DNA of 11,481 nucleotides, taken from contig PCAH01000126.1 in the NCBI GenBank assembly GCA_002730485.1, forward strand, positions 1 to 11,481, in the 5' to 3' direction. The DNA is from Dehalococcoidia bacterium (GTDB taxonomy: Bacteria > Chloroflexota > Dehalococcoidia > UBA3495). Of this stretch, positions 1 to 6,795 are shown one piece after another (the first letter of the stretch is position 1; each line of letters opens with the position of its first letter). The translations under genes and the position numbers were made by a program. Below the pieces are notes generated by a model that did not search any database, was not told where the DNA came from, and was given only the letters and a program-made list of their open reading frames with translations.

Positions 1-1450
1 ATCCCATGATCAGGCTGACAACGCCGTCGTAGTTGACGGTCATCACCACGCTGGACTGGAAACCGCGATTGGGCCAGTAGCCACAGGCCACGCCCCGGCC
101 GGTTCCCTTCTCGATCTTGGACTTGTAGTGGTCGTGGTTGCGGGCCGCTTCAAGACATTCAACCAGACCGATCTTTCGGGCGACCAACCCTTCGATGCGG
201 CGGGTGCCTTCCTTGGCCGCGTTTAACAGACGGAACTCAATTGGGTCTATCTTCAGCTCAAGGCAAATCTCATCGATGAGAGATTCCACGGCGAAGGCTG
301 CCTGGGGCGAGCCAGGTGCCCTGTAGGCCGCAGATTTGGGCTTGTTGACCACCACGTCGTAGCCGTCAACCTTGCCGTTCTCGACGTCGTAGCAGGCGAA
401 GGCACAGACGATGGCCTGCATCACCGGGGAGCCAGGGTAGGCGCCGGCGTCCATGGCCATCTCAGTCTCAACGGCGGTCATCTTGCCGTTGTTCTTCACG
501 CCGATCTTGACCCGCATCCAGGACGCTGGGGCCGGTCCGGAGGCTTCAAACACCTCGGCCCGTGTCATCAGCGCTTTGACCGGGGTGCCGGTCTTCTTGG
601 AGAGCACGGAGCAGATGGCGTCCAGGTAGGCGGTAATCTTGCCGCCGAACCCTCCGCCGATCTCCATGGGAGTGACTTTGATCTGGGATACTGGCAGCCG
701 CAGGATGTTGGAGACGGTGGCACGAACCTGGAAGGACCCTTGGGTGCTGGTCCAGATATTCAGCTGGCCGTCCGAATTCCAAAATGCCGTTGTGTTGTGA
801 GGCTCGATATAACCCTGATGGACCGTGGCGGTTGTGAATTCTTTCTCCAACACCAGGTCAGCGTCGGCAAACCCCTTGGCTAGGTCGCCGGTCTCATAGC
901 TCATGTGGGCGGCGATGTTGCTGGGTTTGTCAGAGGTCTCACCCATGTCGTTGGTCCGCAGTTCTTCATGAATCAACGTGGCACCGGGCTTCATGGCCTC
1001 CCGAACGTCGACTATTGAATCCAAGACTTCGTATTCAACCTCGATTAAGGCCATAGCGGACTGGGCCACGTGACCATTCACAGCGGCAACTGCGGCAACC
1101 GGGTGGCCTTTGAACAGTACTTTGTCACTAGCCATCATGTGGTCTGATGCGAATTTAAGTGGTGTGTAATCCCCGCCCAGTTCCTCTTTGGAGAGGGAGG
1201 CGAATGGCAGGTCTTTGGCGGTGATCACCGCCCGAACGCCAGGGAAAGCTTCCGCCTTGCTGGTGTCGATGGACTTGATTCGGGCGTGGGGATGGGGACT
1301 GCGCAGCACCTTTGCTTGCAATGTTCCGGTCAAATTCGTGTCGTCGCCATACCGTGCCCGCCCGGTAACCTTATCCACACCATCGGGGCGCACCGGGCGC
1401 TTGCCGACAACATTATATTCAACATCCGATAGAACTTGGTTTGAGGTCAT
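1..1450 (-). CDS. Molybdopterin-binding (large) subunit of a xanthine dehydrogenase-family hydroxylase, 3' end cut by window edge
   Basis: This gene reads rightwards-to-leftwards off the window, so only the N-terminal 483 residues are present; the family is usually about 760-800 residues. I translated it by hand and found no stop. The a/b hammerhead domain fills roughly residues 15-150 (the family-typical GKRPVRPDGVDKVTGRARYGDD is at 16-37). The molybdopterin-binding part follows, with VHQGYIEPH at 210-218, STQGSFQVR at 235-243, the cofactor loop GGGFGGK at 265-271 and AYRAPG at 375-380. AYRAPG is the form seen in xanthine dehydrogenase-like enzymes; the AYRCSFR active-site loop of true aerobic CO dehydrogenase CoxL is absent, so this is probably not a CO oxidiser. 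The enzyme should hydroxylate an organic substrate using water and pass electrons to the 2Fe-2S and FAD subunits encoded upstream. The ATG start is supported by GGAGG seven bases upstream. The substrate cannot be told from sequence. Confidence 0.93.
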   Translation of the reverse strand, partial: MTSNQVLSDVEYNVVGKRPVRPDGVDKVTGRARYGDDTNLTGTLQAKVLRSPHPHARIKSIDTSKAEAFPGVRAVITAKDLPFASLSKEELGGDYTPLKFASDHMMASDKVLFKGHPVAAVAAVNGHVAQSAMALIEVEYEVLDSIVDVREAMKPGATLIHEELRTNDMGETSDKPSNIAAHMSYETGDLAKGFADADLVLEKEFTTATVHQGYIEPHNTTAFWNSDGQLNIWTSTQGSFQVRATVSNILRLPVSQIKVTPMEIGGGFGGKITAYLDAICSVLSKKTGTPVKALMTRAEVFEASGPAPASWMRVKIGVKNNGKMTAVETEMAMDAGAYPGSPVMQAIVCAFACYDVENGKVDGYDVVVNKPKSAAYRAPGSPQAAFAVESLIDEICLELKIDPIEFRLLNAAKEGTRRIEGLVARKIGLVECLEAARNHDHYKSKIEKGTGRGVACGYWPNRGFQSSVVMTVNYDGVVSLIMG

Positions 1451-1472
1451 TTCGTTACCTCCATAAAATTAA

Positions 1473-1508
1473 AACCGGAGTCCTTTTAATTAAATAAGGA
1501 CTCCGGTT
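1473..1508 (-). terminator. Terminator-like hairpin between the 2Fe-2S and molybdopterin subunit genes
   Basis: A perfect 13-bp inverted repeat (1473-1485 pairs with 1496-1508) encloses a 10-base AT-only loop. Read on the minus strand, the stem ends in CCGG and runs straight into TTTTAATTTTA, as in an intrinsic terminator. It lies 22 bases after the 2Fe-2S gene's stop codon and just ahead of the SD of the molybdopterin gene. Since the three subunits should be co-transcribed, it is more likely a partial terminator, attenuator or mRNA-processing/stabilising element than a full stop. The structure is seen directly; the function is inferred. Confidence 0.7.
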
Positions 1509-1530
1509 GAATGCCAATGATCGATGCCTG

Positions 1531-2001
1531 TTATTTGGCCTTGCTTACCTGTAGTACGGCGCGGACGATCTTATCGTAACCGGTGCATCGGCAGAGGTTG
1601 CCGGCCAACCAGTGACGAATCCGACCCTCATCGGCAGCGGGCTCCTGGTCCAGCAAGCCCTTCGACGCCAGCAAGAATCCAGGGGTGCAGATGCCGCATT
1701 GCAGCGCAGCGTTCTCAAGGAACGATTGCTGTAGCGGGTGTAGTCCCGCGGGAGAGGCCATACCCTCGATGGTGGTGATGTCCTTGCCTTCGGCTTCTAC
1801 GCCGAGAACCAGACAAGAGTTGACGATCCTGCCATCCATGATGATGGTGCAGGCGCCACAGTTGCCGTCGTTGCAACCCTCTTTTGTTCCGGTCATGCCT
1901 AGAATGTCACGGAGACATTCCAGCAGGCTTTGGCGAGGCTCACATAGAAAGTTGATTACCTCGCCATTCAAAGTAGTCTGTACTTGGGTGACTGCAGCCA
2001 T
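1531..2001 (-). CDS. 2Fe-2S iron-sulfur (small) subunit of the molybdenum hydroxylase (CoxS/XdhC-type)
   Basis: The 156-residue protein has the usual family length and both iron-sulfur domains. An N-terminal plant-ferredoxin-type domain binds one 2Fe-2S cluster through C43, C48, C51 and C63 (GCNDGNCGACTI). A C-terminal all-helical domain binds the second through C102, C105, C137 and C139 (LQCGICTPG and LCRCTGY). These clusters relay electrons from the molybdenum site to FAD. All eight ligands are intact, so the subunit should be functional. The ATG is supported by GGGGAGG about seven bases upstream, and the stop of the FAD-subunit gene ends only two bases before this ATG, so the two genes are translationally close and certainly one operon. 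Cytoplasmic; no signal peptide. Confidence 0.96.
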   Translation of the reverse strand: MAAVTQVQTTLNGEVINFLCEPRQSLLECLRDILGMTGTKEGCNDGNCGACTIIMDGRIVNSCLVLGVEAEGKDITTIEGMASPAGLHPLQQSFLENAALQCGICTPGFLLASKGLLDQEPAADEGRIRHWLAGNLCRCTGYDKIVRAVLQVSKAK

Positions 2002-2003
2002 GG

Positions 2004-2879
2004 TTAACCTCCCCTGGCTCTTTCGATGGCGTTGTTGAGAGTCCGACGAGTCAGCACACCGATCAGGTGGGTGCGCTGGCGGATGGTCCCGCGCATGTCG
2101 GTAATGGGCTTGGCAGCTGACTGAGCAAGCTCAGAAGCGGCCTGGATGGTGTCTTCGTTAACGGGCTTGCCAGCCAAGCTGTCACCGGCTTCCTTGGCAA
2201 ACACCGGTGTGGGCGCTACGGACGCCAGAGCGATACGAGCAGAGACGAAGTTTTGTCCCGACGCGTCAAGGACCACGCTGCTACCGACGCCGGCAACGGC
2301 AATGTCCATCTCGTTTCTGGGTGTGAAGCGTTGGTAGTTGGCGCCTGAGTTGGCGACCGGAGCCGGGAGGGAGATGGAAACTAGGATCTCTCCATCTGCC
2401 AGGGCATTTCGTCCCGGGGCAGTGCACATCTCTTCCACCGGCAACTGCCGTGTGCCGTTGGGACCTGCGATGTTGCAGATACCGCCTAAAGCAATCACGA
2501 TGGGAATAGAGTCACCGCTGGGTGCTGCGTTGCAGATGTTTCCACCAATGGTGGCCCGACCCTGAATCTGAATCCCACCGATCAATGAGGCAGAGTCCAT
2601 CAGTCCGGGATAGGCGTTAGCCAGGGTCTTGTTCTGATAAATCTGATAACAAGGCACGGCCGCGCCAAGTGTCAGGCCTTTACTGGCATCATAAGAGACT
2701 TCATTTAGTTCTGGGATGCCCTTGATGTTTACGACTAGGGGGGCGGTCCGACGTCCGGCGCGCATCTGCACCAGCATGTCTGTCCCACCGGCCATAATCC
2801 GGGCTTGGTCTCCCTTTGAAGCCAAAGTCTTTACGGCTTCATCAATACTACTAGGTGATACAAAATCAAACGGTTCCAA
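2004..2879 (-). CDS. FAD-binding (medium) subunit of the molybdenum hydroxylase (CoxM-type)
   Basis: A 291-residue protein of standard CoxM length. The N-terminal FAD-binding PCMH domain carries the two diphosphate-binding loops of the family, AGGTDMLVQMRAG at 30-42 and TIGGNICNAAPSGD at 110-123. The C-terminal CO dehydrogenase flavoprotein domain starts near residue 185 (RFTPRNEMDIAVAGV). FAD here accepts electrons from the 2Fe-2S subunit and hands them to an external acceptor. There is no Cys-rich insertion of the kind that carries the extra 4Fe-4S cluster in the 4-hydroxybenzoyl-CoA reductase beta subunit, so that enzyme class is disfavoured. The start is TTG, chosen because GGAGG lies exactly seven bases upstream and a consensus promoter is placed just before it. 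This is the first gene of the operon. Confidence 0.95.
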   Translation of the reverse strand: MEPFDFVSPSSIDEAVKTLASKGDQARIMAGGTDMLVQMRAGRRTAPLVVNIKGIPELNEVSYDASKGLTLGAAVPCYQIYQNKTLANAYPGLMDSASLIGGIQIQGRATIGGNICNAAPSGDSIPIVIALGGICNIAGPNGTRQLPVEEMCTAPGRNALADGEILVSISLPAPVANSGANYQRFTPRNEMDIAVAGVGSSVVLDASGQNFVSARIALASVAPTPVFAKEAGDSLAGKPVNEDTIQAASELAQSAAKPITDMRGTIRQRTHLIGVLTRRTLNNAIERARGG

Positions 2880-2886
2880 TAGGGCA

Positions 2887-2891
2887 CCTCC
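2887..2891 (-). promoter_or_regulatory. Ribosome binding site deciding a TTG start
   Basis: On the minus strand GGAGG is followed by a seven-base spacer and TTG at 2879-2877. No ATG or GTG in the same frame sits at a suitable distance, so this SD fixes the start of the FAD subunit gene. Confidence 0.75.
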
Positions 2892-2901
2892 TGCGCGGGG
2901 A

Positions 2902-2929
2902 ATTATAGCATCGCTGGATACACGGTCAA
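2902..2929 (-). promoter_or_regulatory. Sigma70-like promoter of the molybdenum hydroxylase operon
   Basis: On the minus strand there is TTGACC (2929-2924), a 16-base spacer, and a perfect TATAAT (2907-2902). Transcription would start near 2895, giving a leader of about 16 bases that just contains the GGAGG ribosome binding site at 2891-2887. The arrangement fits well with the TTG start at 2879. Prediction from sequence only. Confidence 0.7.
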
Positions 2930-3055
2930 GCTTTAAAATACAATTCGTATCGTCGTGTCGGGGCCAACAACGGATTTACGAGCTCTGCTGTAGCCTCAAC
3001 TCACGTTATTTATGACCATATATCAAACTAAATTAAACAATGGAGAAACAACAAA

Positions 3056-3679
3056 ATGGTTCAAGTACAGACACCATATCGCATCAAAGGAAATGTCCTA
3101 GAGTCATGTAACTGCGAAACTGGCTGCAACTGCAACTTTGGCGGCTTCCCAGATCACGGCAAATGCGAGGCCATAATCTGCATTGATGTGACAGAAGGTA
3201 AATTCGGTGACGTGGACCTATCGGGAATGAAGGTCGTTTTGGCTGTCAAATGGCCCAAGGCCATCCACGAAGGTGAAGGATCCGCGGCAATCTTCATCGA
3301 CGAATCCGCCAGTGAGGCGCAGGTAGGCGGTATCGCCACCATCCTGACTGGACAGGCGGGCGGAATGCCTTGGGAAATCCTGGCCACGACTCTCACTTCC
3401 CTCGACGGCCCCCACATGAAGAAGATCAACATGGAAGTCAACGGTCGGAACAGTGGGTTCAGCATCGACGGAGTCTTGGGGGTCAAATTGCCCCCCCTGA
3501 TCAACCCCGTCACCAACGAAGAGAACGAAGTTCACATCGTCTTCCCGGGCGGCGGACTGATCTGGGACGATGGCAACACCTGCACCACCTCGGTGATGAA
3601 GGTTGACCAAGGCGATATCAAATTCGACTACCCCGGCCAGAGCGCGTTCTTCGCTCCGGTAGAGTGGACGAACCAGTAA
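3056..3679 (+). CDS. DUF1326 family protein with a CxCx3CxC metal-binding-like cluster
   Basis: The 207-residue protein matches what I know of the DUF1326 family (biochemical function unknown). There is no signal peptide or membrane segment. Its most striking feature is a cysteine cluster near the N-terminus, C18, C20, C24 and C26 (SCNCETGCNC), followed by C37 and C42, with isolated C176, H120 and H160 further on. Such spacing strongly suggests binding of a soft metal such as copper or zinc, which is inference. The next gene encodes a DUF2182 membrane protein with its own Met and Cys motifs; to my knowledge the two families are often neighbours, pointing to a shared metal-related role. The ATG follows GGAG about ten bases upstream. 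It is divergent from the hydroxylase operon and separated from it by 176 bases; I saw no convincing promoter on this strand. Confidence 0.85.
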   Translation: MVQVQTPYRIKGNVLESCNCETGCNCNFGGFPDHGKCEAIICIDVTEGKFGDVDLSGMKVVLAVKWPKAIHEGEGSAAIFIDESASEAQVGGIATILTGQAGGMPWEILATTLTSLDGPHMKKINMEVNGRNSGFSIDGVLGVKLPPLINPVTNEENEVHIVFPGGGLIWDDGNTCTTSVMKVDQGDIKFDYPGQSAFFAPVEWTNQ

Positions 3680-3731
3680 TCGCCTAACCGTAATCAATCG
3701 ATTGGTTACTTCTTGGACCTAATAAACTTGC

Positions 3732-3765
3732 AATACGGGGGTGTATTTCTTGCCATCCCCGTATT
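3732..3765 (+). repeat. Hairpin between the DUF1326 and DUF2182 genes
   Basis: Positions 3732-3740 pair perfectly with 3757-3765 (AATACGGGG with CCCCGTATT). Three inner pairs, one of them G-U, extend the stem to 12 bp around a 10-base loop (3744-3753). Only a short T-run follows (TATTTCG), so it is a weak terminator at best. It lies in the gap between two likely co-transcribed genes and may attenuate or protect the transcript. Its presence also argues that the DUF2182 reading frame begins after it, at 3779. Confidence 0.55.
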
Positions 3766-3778
3766 TCGTAAAGAGACC

Positions 3779-4570
3779 ATGCAAACTTCCCAACGAATAG
3801 AAGCACTTGTAAAAAGAGACCGATGGATCGTCATCGCCAGTGTGGTGGTGGTGGTGGCAATAGCCTGGGCCTACACGATCTATGTTGCCCAGAGCAATTC
3901 CGGAATGGACATGTCTATGAGCATGGACTCCGGAAATGTCAGAGATTGGACCGGCGTCGACTTCTCACTGATGTTCGTCATGTGGGCCGCGATGATGGTG
4001 GCCATGATGGTTCCCAGCGCCGCACCCATGATTCTGCTATTTGCCACAGTCAACCGCAGACGCCAGGAACAATCGAGACCGTTTGTCGCCACCGGAGTGT
4101 TTCTCTCAGGCTACCTGGTGGTCTGGACAGTCTTTGCCCTTATCGCGACTTTCGGCAACTGGGGATTACACCAAGCGTCATTACTCACGTCGATGATGGG
4201 AGGTAGTTCCAGTGGTTATCTCGGTGGAGCGCTCCTGATTACTGCCGGAGTGTTCCAATGGAGTCAGCTTAAATACCGTTGCTTGACCCATTGCCGCAGC
4301 CCACTCAGCTTTTTGATGTCTGACTGGAAAGAAGGCACTGGCGGGGCGTTCACCATGGGGCTATCCCACGGACGTTACTGCCTTGGTTGCTGCTGGATAT
4401 TGATGGCCCTGCTGTTTGTGCTGGGGGTGATGAACCTGGTGTGGATCGCGGCTCTGGCAGCTTTTGTGCTGGCTGAAAAGGTTGTCCCTGGCGGGGAGAG
4501 AGTCTCCAAGGTCACTGGAGGCCTGCTTGTTGGTTGGGGCGTTTGGGTCGTCTTAGCCGCGGCCCTATAA
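3779..4570 (+). CDS. DUF2182 family predicted metal-binding integral membrane protein
   Basis: From the ATG at 3779 the protein has 263 residues and about six membrane segments (roughly 17-36, 64-90, 103-125, 147-163, 205-233 and 246-262). It matches DUF2182, annotated as predicted metal-binding membrane proteins. Candidate ligands visible here are the Met-rich loop GMDMSMSMD at 42-50, the Met-rich helix MWAAMMVAMMVP at 68-79, the CLTHC motif at 168-172 and HGRYCLGCC at 197-205. Met-rich extracytoplasmic loops of this kind are familiar from copper proteins, so copper handling is a reasonable inference. A longer frame from a TTG at 3713 adds 22 residues, but that stretch lacks an SD and overlaps the intergenic hairpin, so I prefer 3779. 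The gene converges with the next minus-strand gene with only ten bases between stops and no visible terminator. Confidence 0.85.
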   Translation: MQTSQRIEALVKRDRWIVIASVVVVVAIAWAYTIYVAQSNSGMDMSMSMDSGNVRDWTGVDFSLMFVMWAAMMVAMMVPSAAPMILLFATVNRRRQEQSRPFVATGVFLSGYLVVWTVFALIATFGNWGLHQASLLTSMMGGSSSGYLGGALLITAGVFQWSQLKYRCLTHCRSPLSFLMSDWKEGTGGAFTMGLSHGRYCLGCCWILMALLFVLGVMNLVWIAALAAFVLAEKVVPGGERVSKVTGGLLVGWGVWVVLAAAL

Positions 4571-4580
4571 GCTCGCGTCC

Positions 4581-5138
4581 CTAGGCTGAGGTGGTCTCTT
4601 CCACCCGCTTTTTTACGTTCCCCAATGTCTCGAGCAGGGTTCCACCGGAAAACTCCACCCGTTCCAAACCGCTGATCCCATCCAGTGAGGAAATAGATTT
4701 CGCCTCAGTAGATCGGGTGATTGTGTTCAACGCTGCTCGCCATGGCACGTCATTGCTATCTTCCTCTGAAGCACCATCAGCTAATTCACCAGTTGGCAGA
4801 CCGGTGGTGTGAAAAACGATGCCGTTGTCATTGCTGATCAGAACCAGTGACGGTATTTGCACATTGGAGAGGCCAAGACCCGGTATCAGCGCCGCGCAAG
4901 TGCTGGAAGAACCATGCTGGCCGAAGATCACGAGGTCATGAAACCCGGCACCGAGTTCTTCAAAGGCCGTTCGGTAAACGCGGAAGATGTTATGTGCTCT
5001 GATGTCATCTCCCCCGGCAAGGAACAGTGCGCATACCGGGAAATCGGGCCCGGTGGCAGAAGCCAAACCATCATGCCATTTGGTCAATTTCTCCAAATCA
5101 TGGCTGTCGGGAGTTTCTTGGTGTTCAGCTCGAGCCAT
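4581..5138 (-). CDS. Hypothetical protein, possibly thioredoxin-like fold
   Basis: I do not recognise this 185-residue protein. It has no signal peptide or membrane helix. Residues 33-75 alternate a hydrophobic strand (VCALFLAG), an amphipathic helix (FRVYRTAFEELGAGF) and a second strand (DLVIFGQHG). A further strand led by Ile-Pro (QIPSLVLIS, 94-102) and a GIVFHTTGLP turn (106-115) follow. This strand-helix-strand and Pro-strand pattern hints at a thioredoxin-like fold. However, no CxxC active site exists (the Cys are at 36 and 81), so a redox role would be non-classical. Residues 120-130 form an acidic, probably flexible linker. It begins three bases after the stop of the PanE-like gene, and its SD (AGGAAGGAAG) overlaps that gene's end, so the two are co-translated. 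The link to PanE-like chemistry is unknown. Confidence 0.75.
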   Translation of the reverse strand: MARAEHQETPDSHDLEKLTKWHDGLASATGPDFPVCALFLAGGDDIRAHNIFRVYRTAFEELGAGFHDLVIFGQHGSSSTCAALIPGLGLSNVQIPSLVLISNDNGIVFHTTGLPTGELADGASEEDSNDVPWRAALNTITRSTEAKSISSLDGISGLERVEFSGGTLLETLGNVKKRVEETTSA

Positions 5139-5141
5139 TAT

Positions 5142-6059
5142 TTACTTTCTTCCTTCCTGTAATCCGAAGAGCATGGCGTAGATCAAATCATTGATCGGTG
5201 TGGGCACACCACTTGCCAACCCTGCTCTAACCACCGCACCGTTCAGCGCCTCTAGCTCCAAAGGGCGACCACCCATCAAGTCGGTGTGCATCGACGCCTG
5301 TAAGTCCGGCAGATGTTCCTCTATATATCTGACAGTGTTGGCGACCATGTCTGGGTCCAGAGCAACGCCGCTGGCCCGACCGACCGCATCTATCTCCGCC
5401 AAACAAGCCAAGACAACCTTACGCCAACAGGGTAGGGGCATCAACTCGGCCAGGGTAGCTCTAGCCAATGTCGTAACTCCGGCCATGGTGGCTATGAACA
5501 GGAATTTTCCCCAGAGTCCGGCGGTGATATCGGGAAGTACCTCGGCTGGGATTCCTGCAGCGACCAACGTGTCCCGAATGGTCACACAGCGCGCCGATTC
5601 CTCGCCGTTGGTTTCACCAAGGATGATACGGACCAGACTCCCCGTCTGCTTGACCACCCCAGGACCCAACATGCCAGCCTCTATGAACGCAGCGCCTGGA
5701 ATCACCGACTCGGTGCCAAGGACGTTCGCGGCCGCCACGTAACTATCGATGCCGTTCTGCAGGCACAAGACTGTTGTTTCTGGGCCAACAAGGGTTTCCA
5801 TGAACAGCAGGGCAGGGCCGATCTGGTAGGTCTTAACGCATATCAAGGCCAAATCGACGGGCCCCACCTCGATTGGGTCGTCGGTGGCGAAACATTGGAC
5901 GGTGAACTCCTCGTCATCCCGCACAACCTTCAAGCCGTTGGTTTTGATGGCTTCAAGATTGGCTCCCCTGGCAATTAGTGAGACGTCATTCCCGGCACGG
6001 GCGAGCATCCCACCAAAATAGCCGCCGGTGCTGCCAGCTCCCATAACCGCAATCCGCAT
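5142..6059 (-). CDS. 2-dehydropantoate 2-reductase-like (ApbA/PanE family) NAD(P)-dependent dehydrogenase
   Basis: From the ATG at 6059 the protein has 305 residues, the normal length for the family, and begins directly with the Rossmann motif GAGSTGGYFG (7-16). N102 (LQNG) and K185 (GLWGKFLF) correspond to the conserved catalytic-region Asn and Lys of E. coli PanE. S256 and E268 keep the family's twelve-residue spacing (SMHTDLMGGRPLELEALNG). But the two asparagines that follow the catalytic Lys in E. coli PanE (N180 and N184, substrate pocket) are replaced by hydrophobic or small residues here (KFLFIATMAG). The protein may therefore reduce a different 2-oxoacid than ketopantoate, so I give no gene symbol. 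A longer form from TTG at 6086 adds nine residues before the Rossmann strand and lacks an SD. First gene of a two-gene minus-strand operon. Confidence 0.85.
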   Translation of the reverse strand: MRIAVMGAGSTGGYFGGMLARAGNDVSLIARGANLEAIKTNGLKVVRDDEEFTVQCFATDDPIEVGPVDLALICVKTYQIGPALLFMETLVGPETTVLCLQNGIDSYVAAANVLGTESVIPGAAFIEAGMLGPGVVKQTGSLVRIILGETNGEESARCVTIRDTLVAAGIPAEVLPDITAGLWGKFLFIATMAGVTTLARATLAELMPLPCWRKVVLACLAEIDAVGRASGVALDPDMVANTVRYIEEHLPDLQASMHTDLMGGRPLELEALNGAVVRAGLASGVPTPINDLIYAMLFGLQEGRK

Positions 6060-6221
6060 ATCTCTAAAACCTTCTATCCATCCCAATGTTGGATACGGGC
6101 CTAACTACCTAAACTAAGGACACGTTACTAGATGGGCAATCGAGAACGCAATGTTATAACCGTATCGGTATGCCATTTCCGCAGTCGCGATTTTTATTAC
6201 TACGATGCGCCAACAAAGTTC

Positions 6222-6250
6222 TTGACGCCTGTGGGTTTTGTCCCTATTCT
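6222..6250 (+). promoter_or_regulatory. Sigma70-like promoter of the DUF35-SDR-CMD-TPP operon
   Basis: TTGACG at 6222-6227 and TATTCT at 6245-6250 are separated by exactly 17 bases. Transcription would start near 6257, giving a leader of roughly 58 bases before the ATG at 6315. It sits in the 255-base gap between the divergent PanE-like gene and this operon, where no other plus-strand promoter stood out. Confidence 0.6.
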
Positions 6251-6304
6251 TTTGGTGGCCTTCTCGTGGCATCGATCCAGAGTCGTTTGCAGACCCGTAC
6301 TACA

Positions 6305-6308
6305 GGAG
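6305..6308 (+). promoter_or_regulatory. Ribosome binding site fixing the DUF35 gene start
   Basis: AGGAG (from 6304) lies six bases before the ATG at 6315. The reading frame is open further upstream to an ATG at 6132, but that extension would run across the predicted promoter and its 61 residues look nothing like a DUF35 N-terminus. Confidence 0.7.
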
Positions 6309-6314
6309 TGGGAC

Positions 6315-6743
6315 ATGACCCAACAGCAGCAAGCTTCACCGCCGATTCCGGCCCCGGTTCCCCAACCGGAATCCGACTTCTACTGGGAAAAATGCAAAGA
6401 GGAAGAATTGTGGCTTCGTCATTGCAAATCCTGTGACTCCTCCTACTTCTACCCCAGGGACATCTGCCCCGGTTGCTTCTCCAGGGACACCGACTGGATC
6501 AAGAGCAGTGGCAAAGGCATCATCCACACCTACTCGATCGTCCACCGTGGGCCTACCCCTCCCTTCCGAGACAAGGCTCCCTATGTTCCGGTGATCATTG
6601 AGTTGGAAGAAGGCCCCAGGATGCCCAGCAATCTGGTGATCGACGATCCACAACCGGAGAAGATCAAGATCGGCATGGCCGTCGAAGTGGTCTTTGAGGT
6701 ACTGGACGACAAGATCACCCTCCCCAAATTCAAATTAAGTTAA
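6315..6743 (+). CDS. Zn-ribbon domain-containing OB-fold protein (DUF35 family)
   Basis: The 142-residue protein has the standard family layout. A Pro/Gln-rich N-terminal tail (1-18) is followed by a helix carrying FYW (22-24), a rubredoxin-like zinc ribbon with C37, C40, C51 and C54 (HCKSC and CPGC), and an OB-fold from about 63 to 140 (GKGIIHTYSIVHRGPTPPF through MAVEVVFEVL). Members of the family usually act as partners of thiolase or HMG-CoA synthase-like enzymes, where the OB-fold helps bind CoA substrates and the ribbon holds zinc. No thiolase or CoA ligase gene adjoins it here, so its partner is either encoded elsewhere or is one of the operon enzymes. It leads the plus-strand operon; the next gene begins 52 bases after its stop. 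Confidence 0.92.
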   Translation: MTQQQQASPPIPAPVPQPESDFYWEKCKEEELWLRHCKSCDSSYFYPRDICPGCFSRDTDWIKSSGKGIIHTYSIVHRGPTPPFRDKAPYVPVIIELEEGPRMPSNLVIDDPQPEKIKIGMAVEVVFEVLDDKITLPKFKLS

Positions 6744-6795
6744 CAACCTCCGCCCTCGACTTTCAGATTTCGGCGGGTGGACCTACGGAGTGAAC

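Noticed and set aside
1685..2038. 117-residue plus-strand open frame opposite the 2Fe-2S subunit gene
   Set aside because: Antisense to a protein with all eight cluster cysteines in place; composition typical of a shadow frame.
3218..3697. 159-residue minus-strand open frame opposite the DUF1326 gene
   Set aside because: Antisense shadow of a recognisable family member; no independent support.
3713..3778. Longer DUF2182 start at a TTG
   Set aside because: No ribosome binding site, and the stretch contains a 12-bp hairpin that looks like intergenic structure.
5191..5742. 183-residue plus-strand open frame opposite the PanE-like gene
   Set aside because: It lies wholly antisense to a gene with clear family motifs, and its Ser/Thr/Pro/Arg-rich composition is that of a shadow frame.
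6060..6086. Longer PanE-like start at a TTG
   Set aside because: The Rossmann motif begins directly after the ATG at 6059 as in the family, and the TTG lacks an SD.
6132..6314. N-terminal extension of the DUF35 gene from an upstream ATG
   Set aside because: It crosses a good promoter, has no SD, and the added residues do not resemble the family; the ATG at 6315 has an AGGAG.
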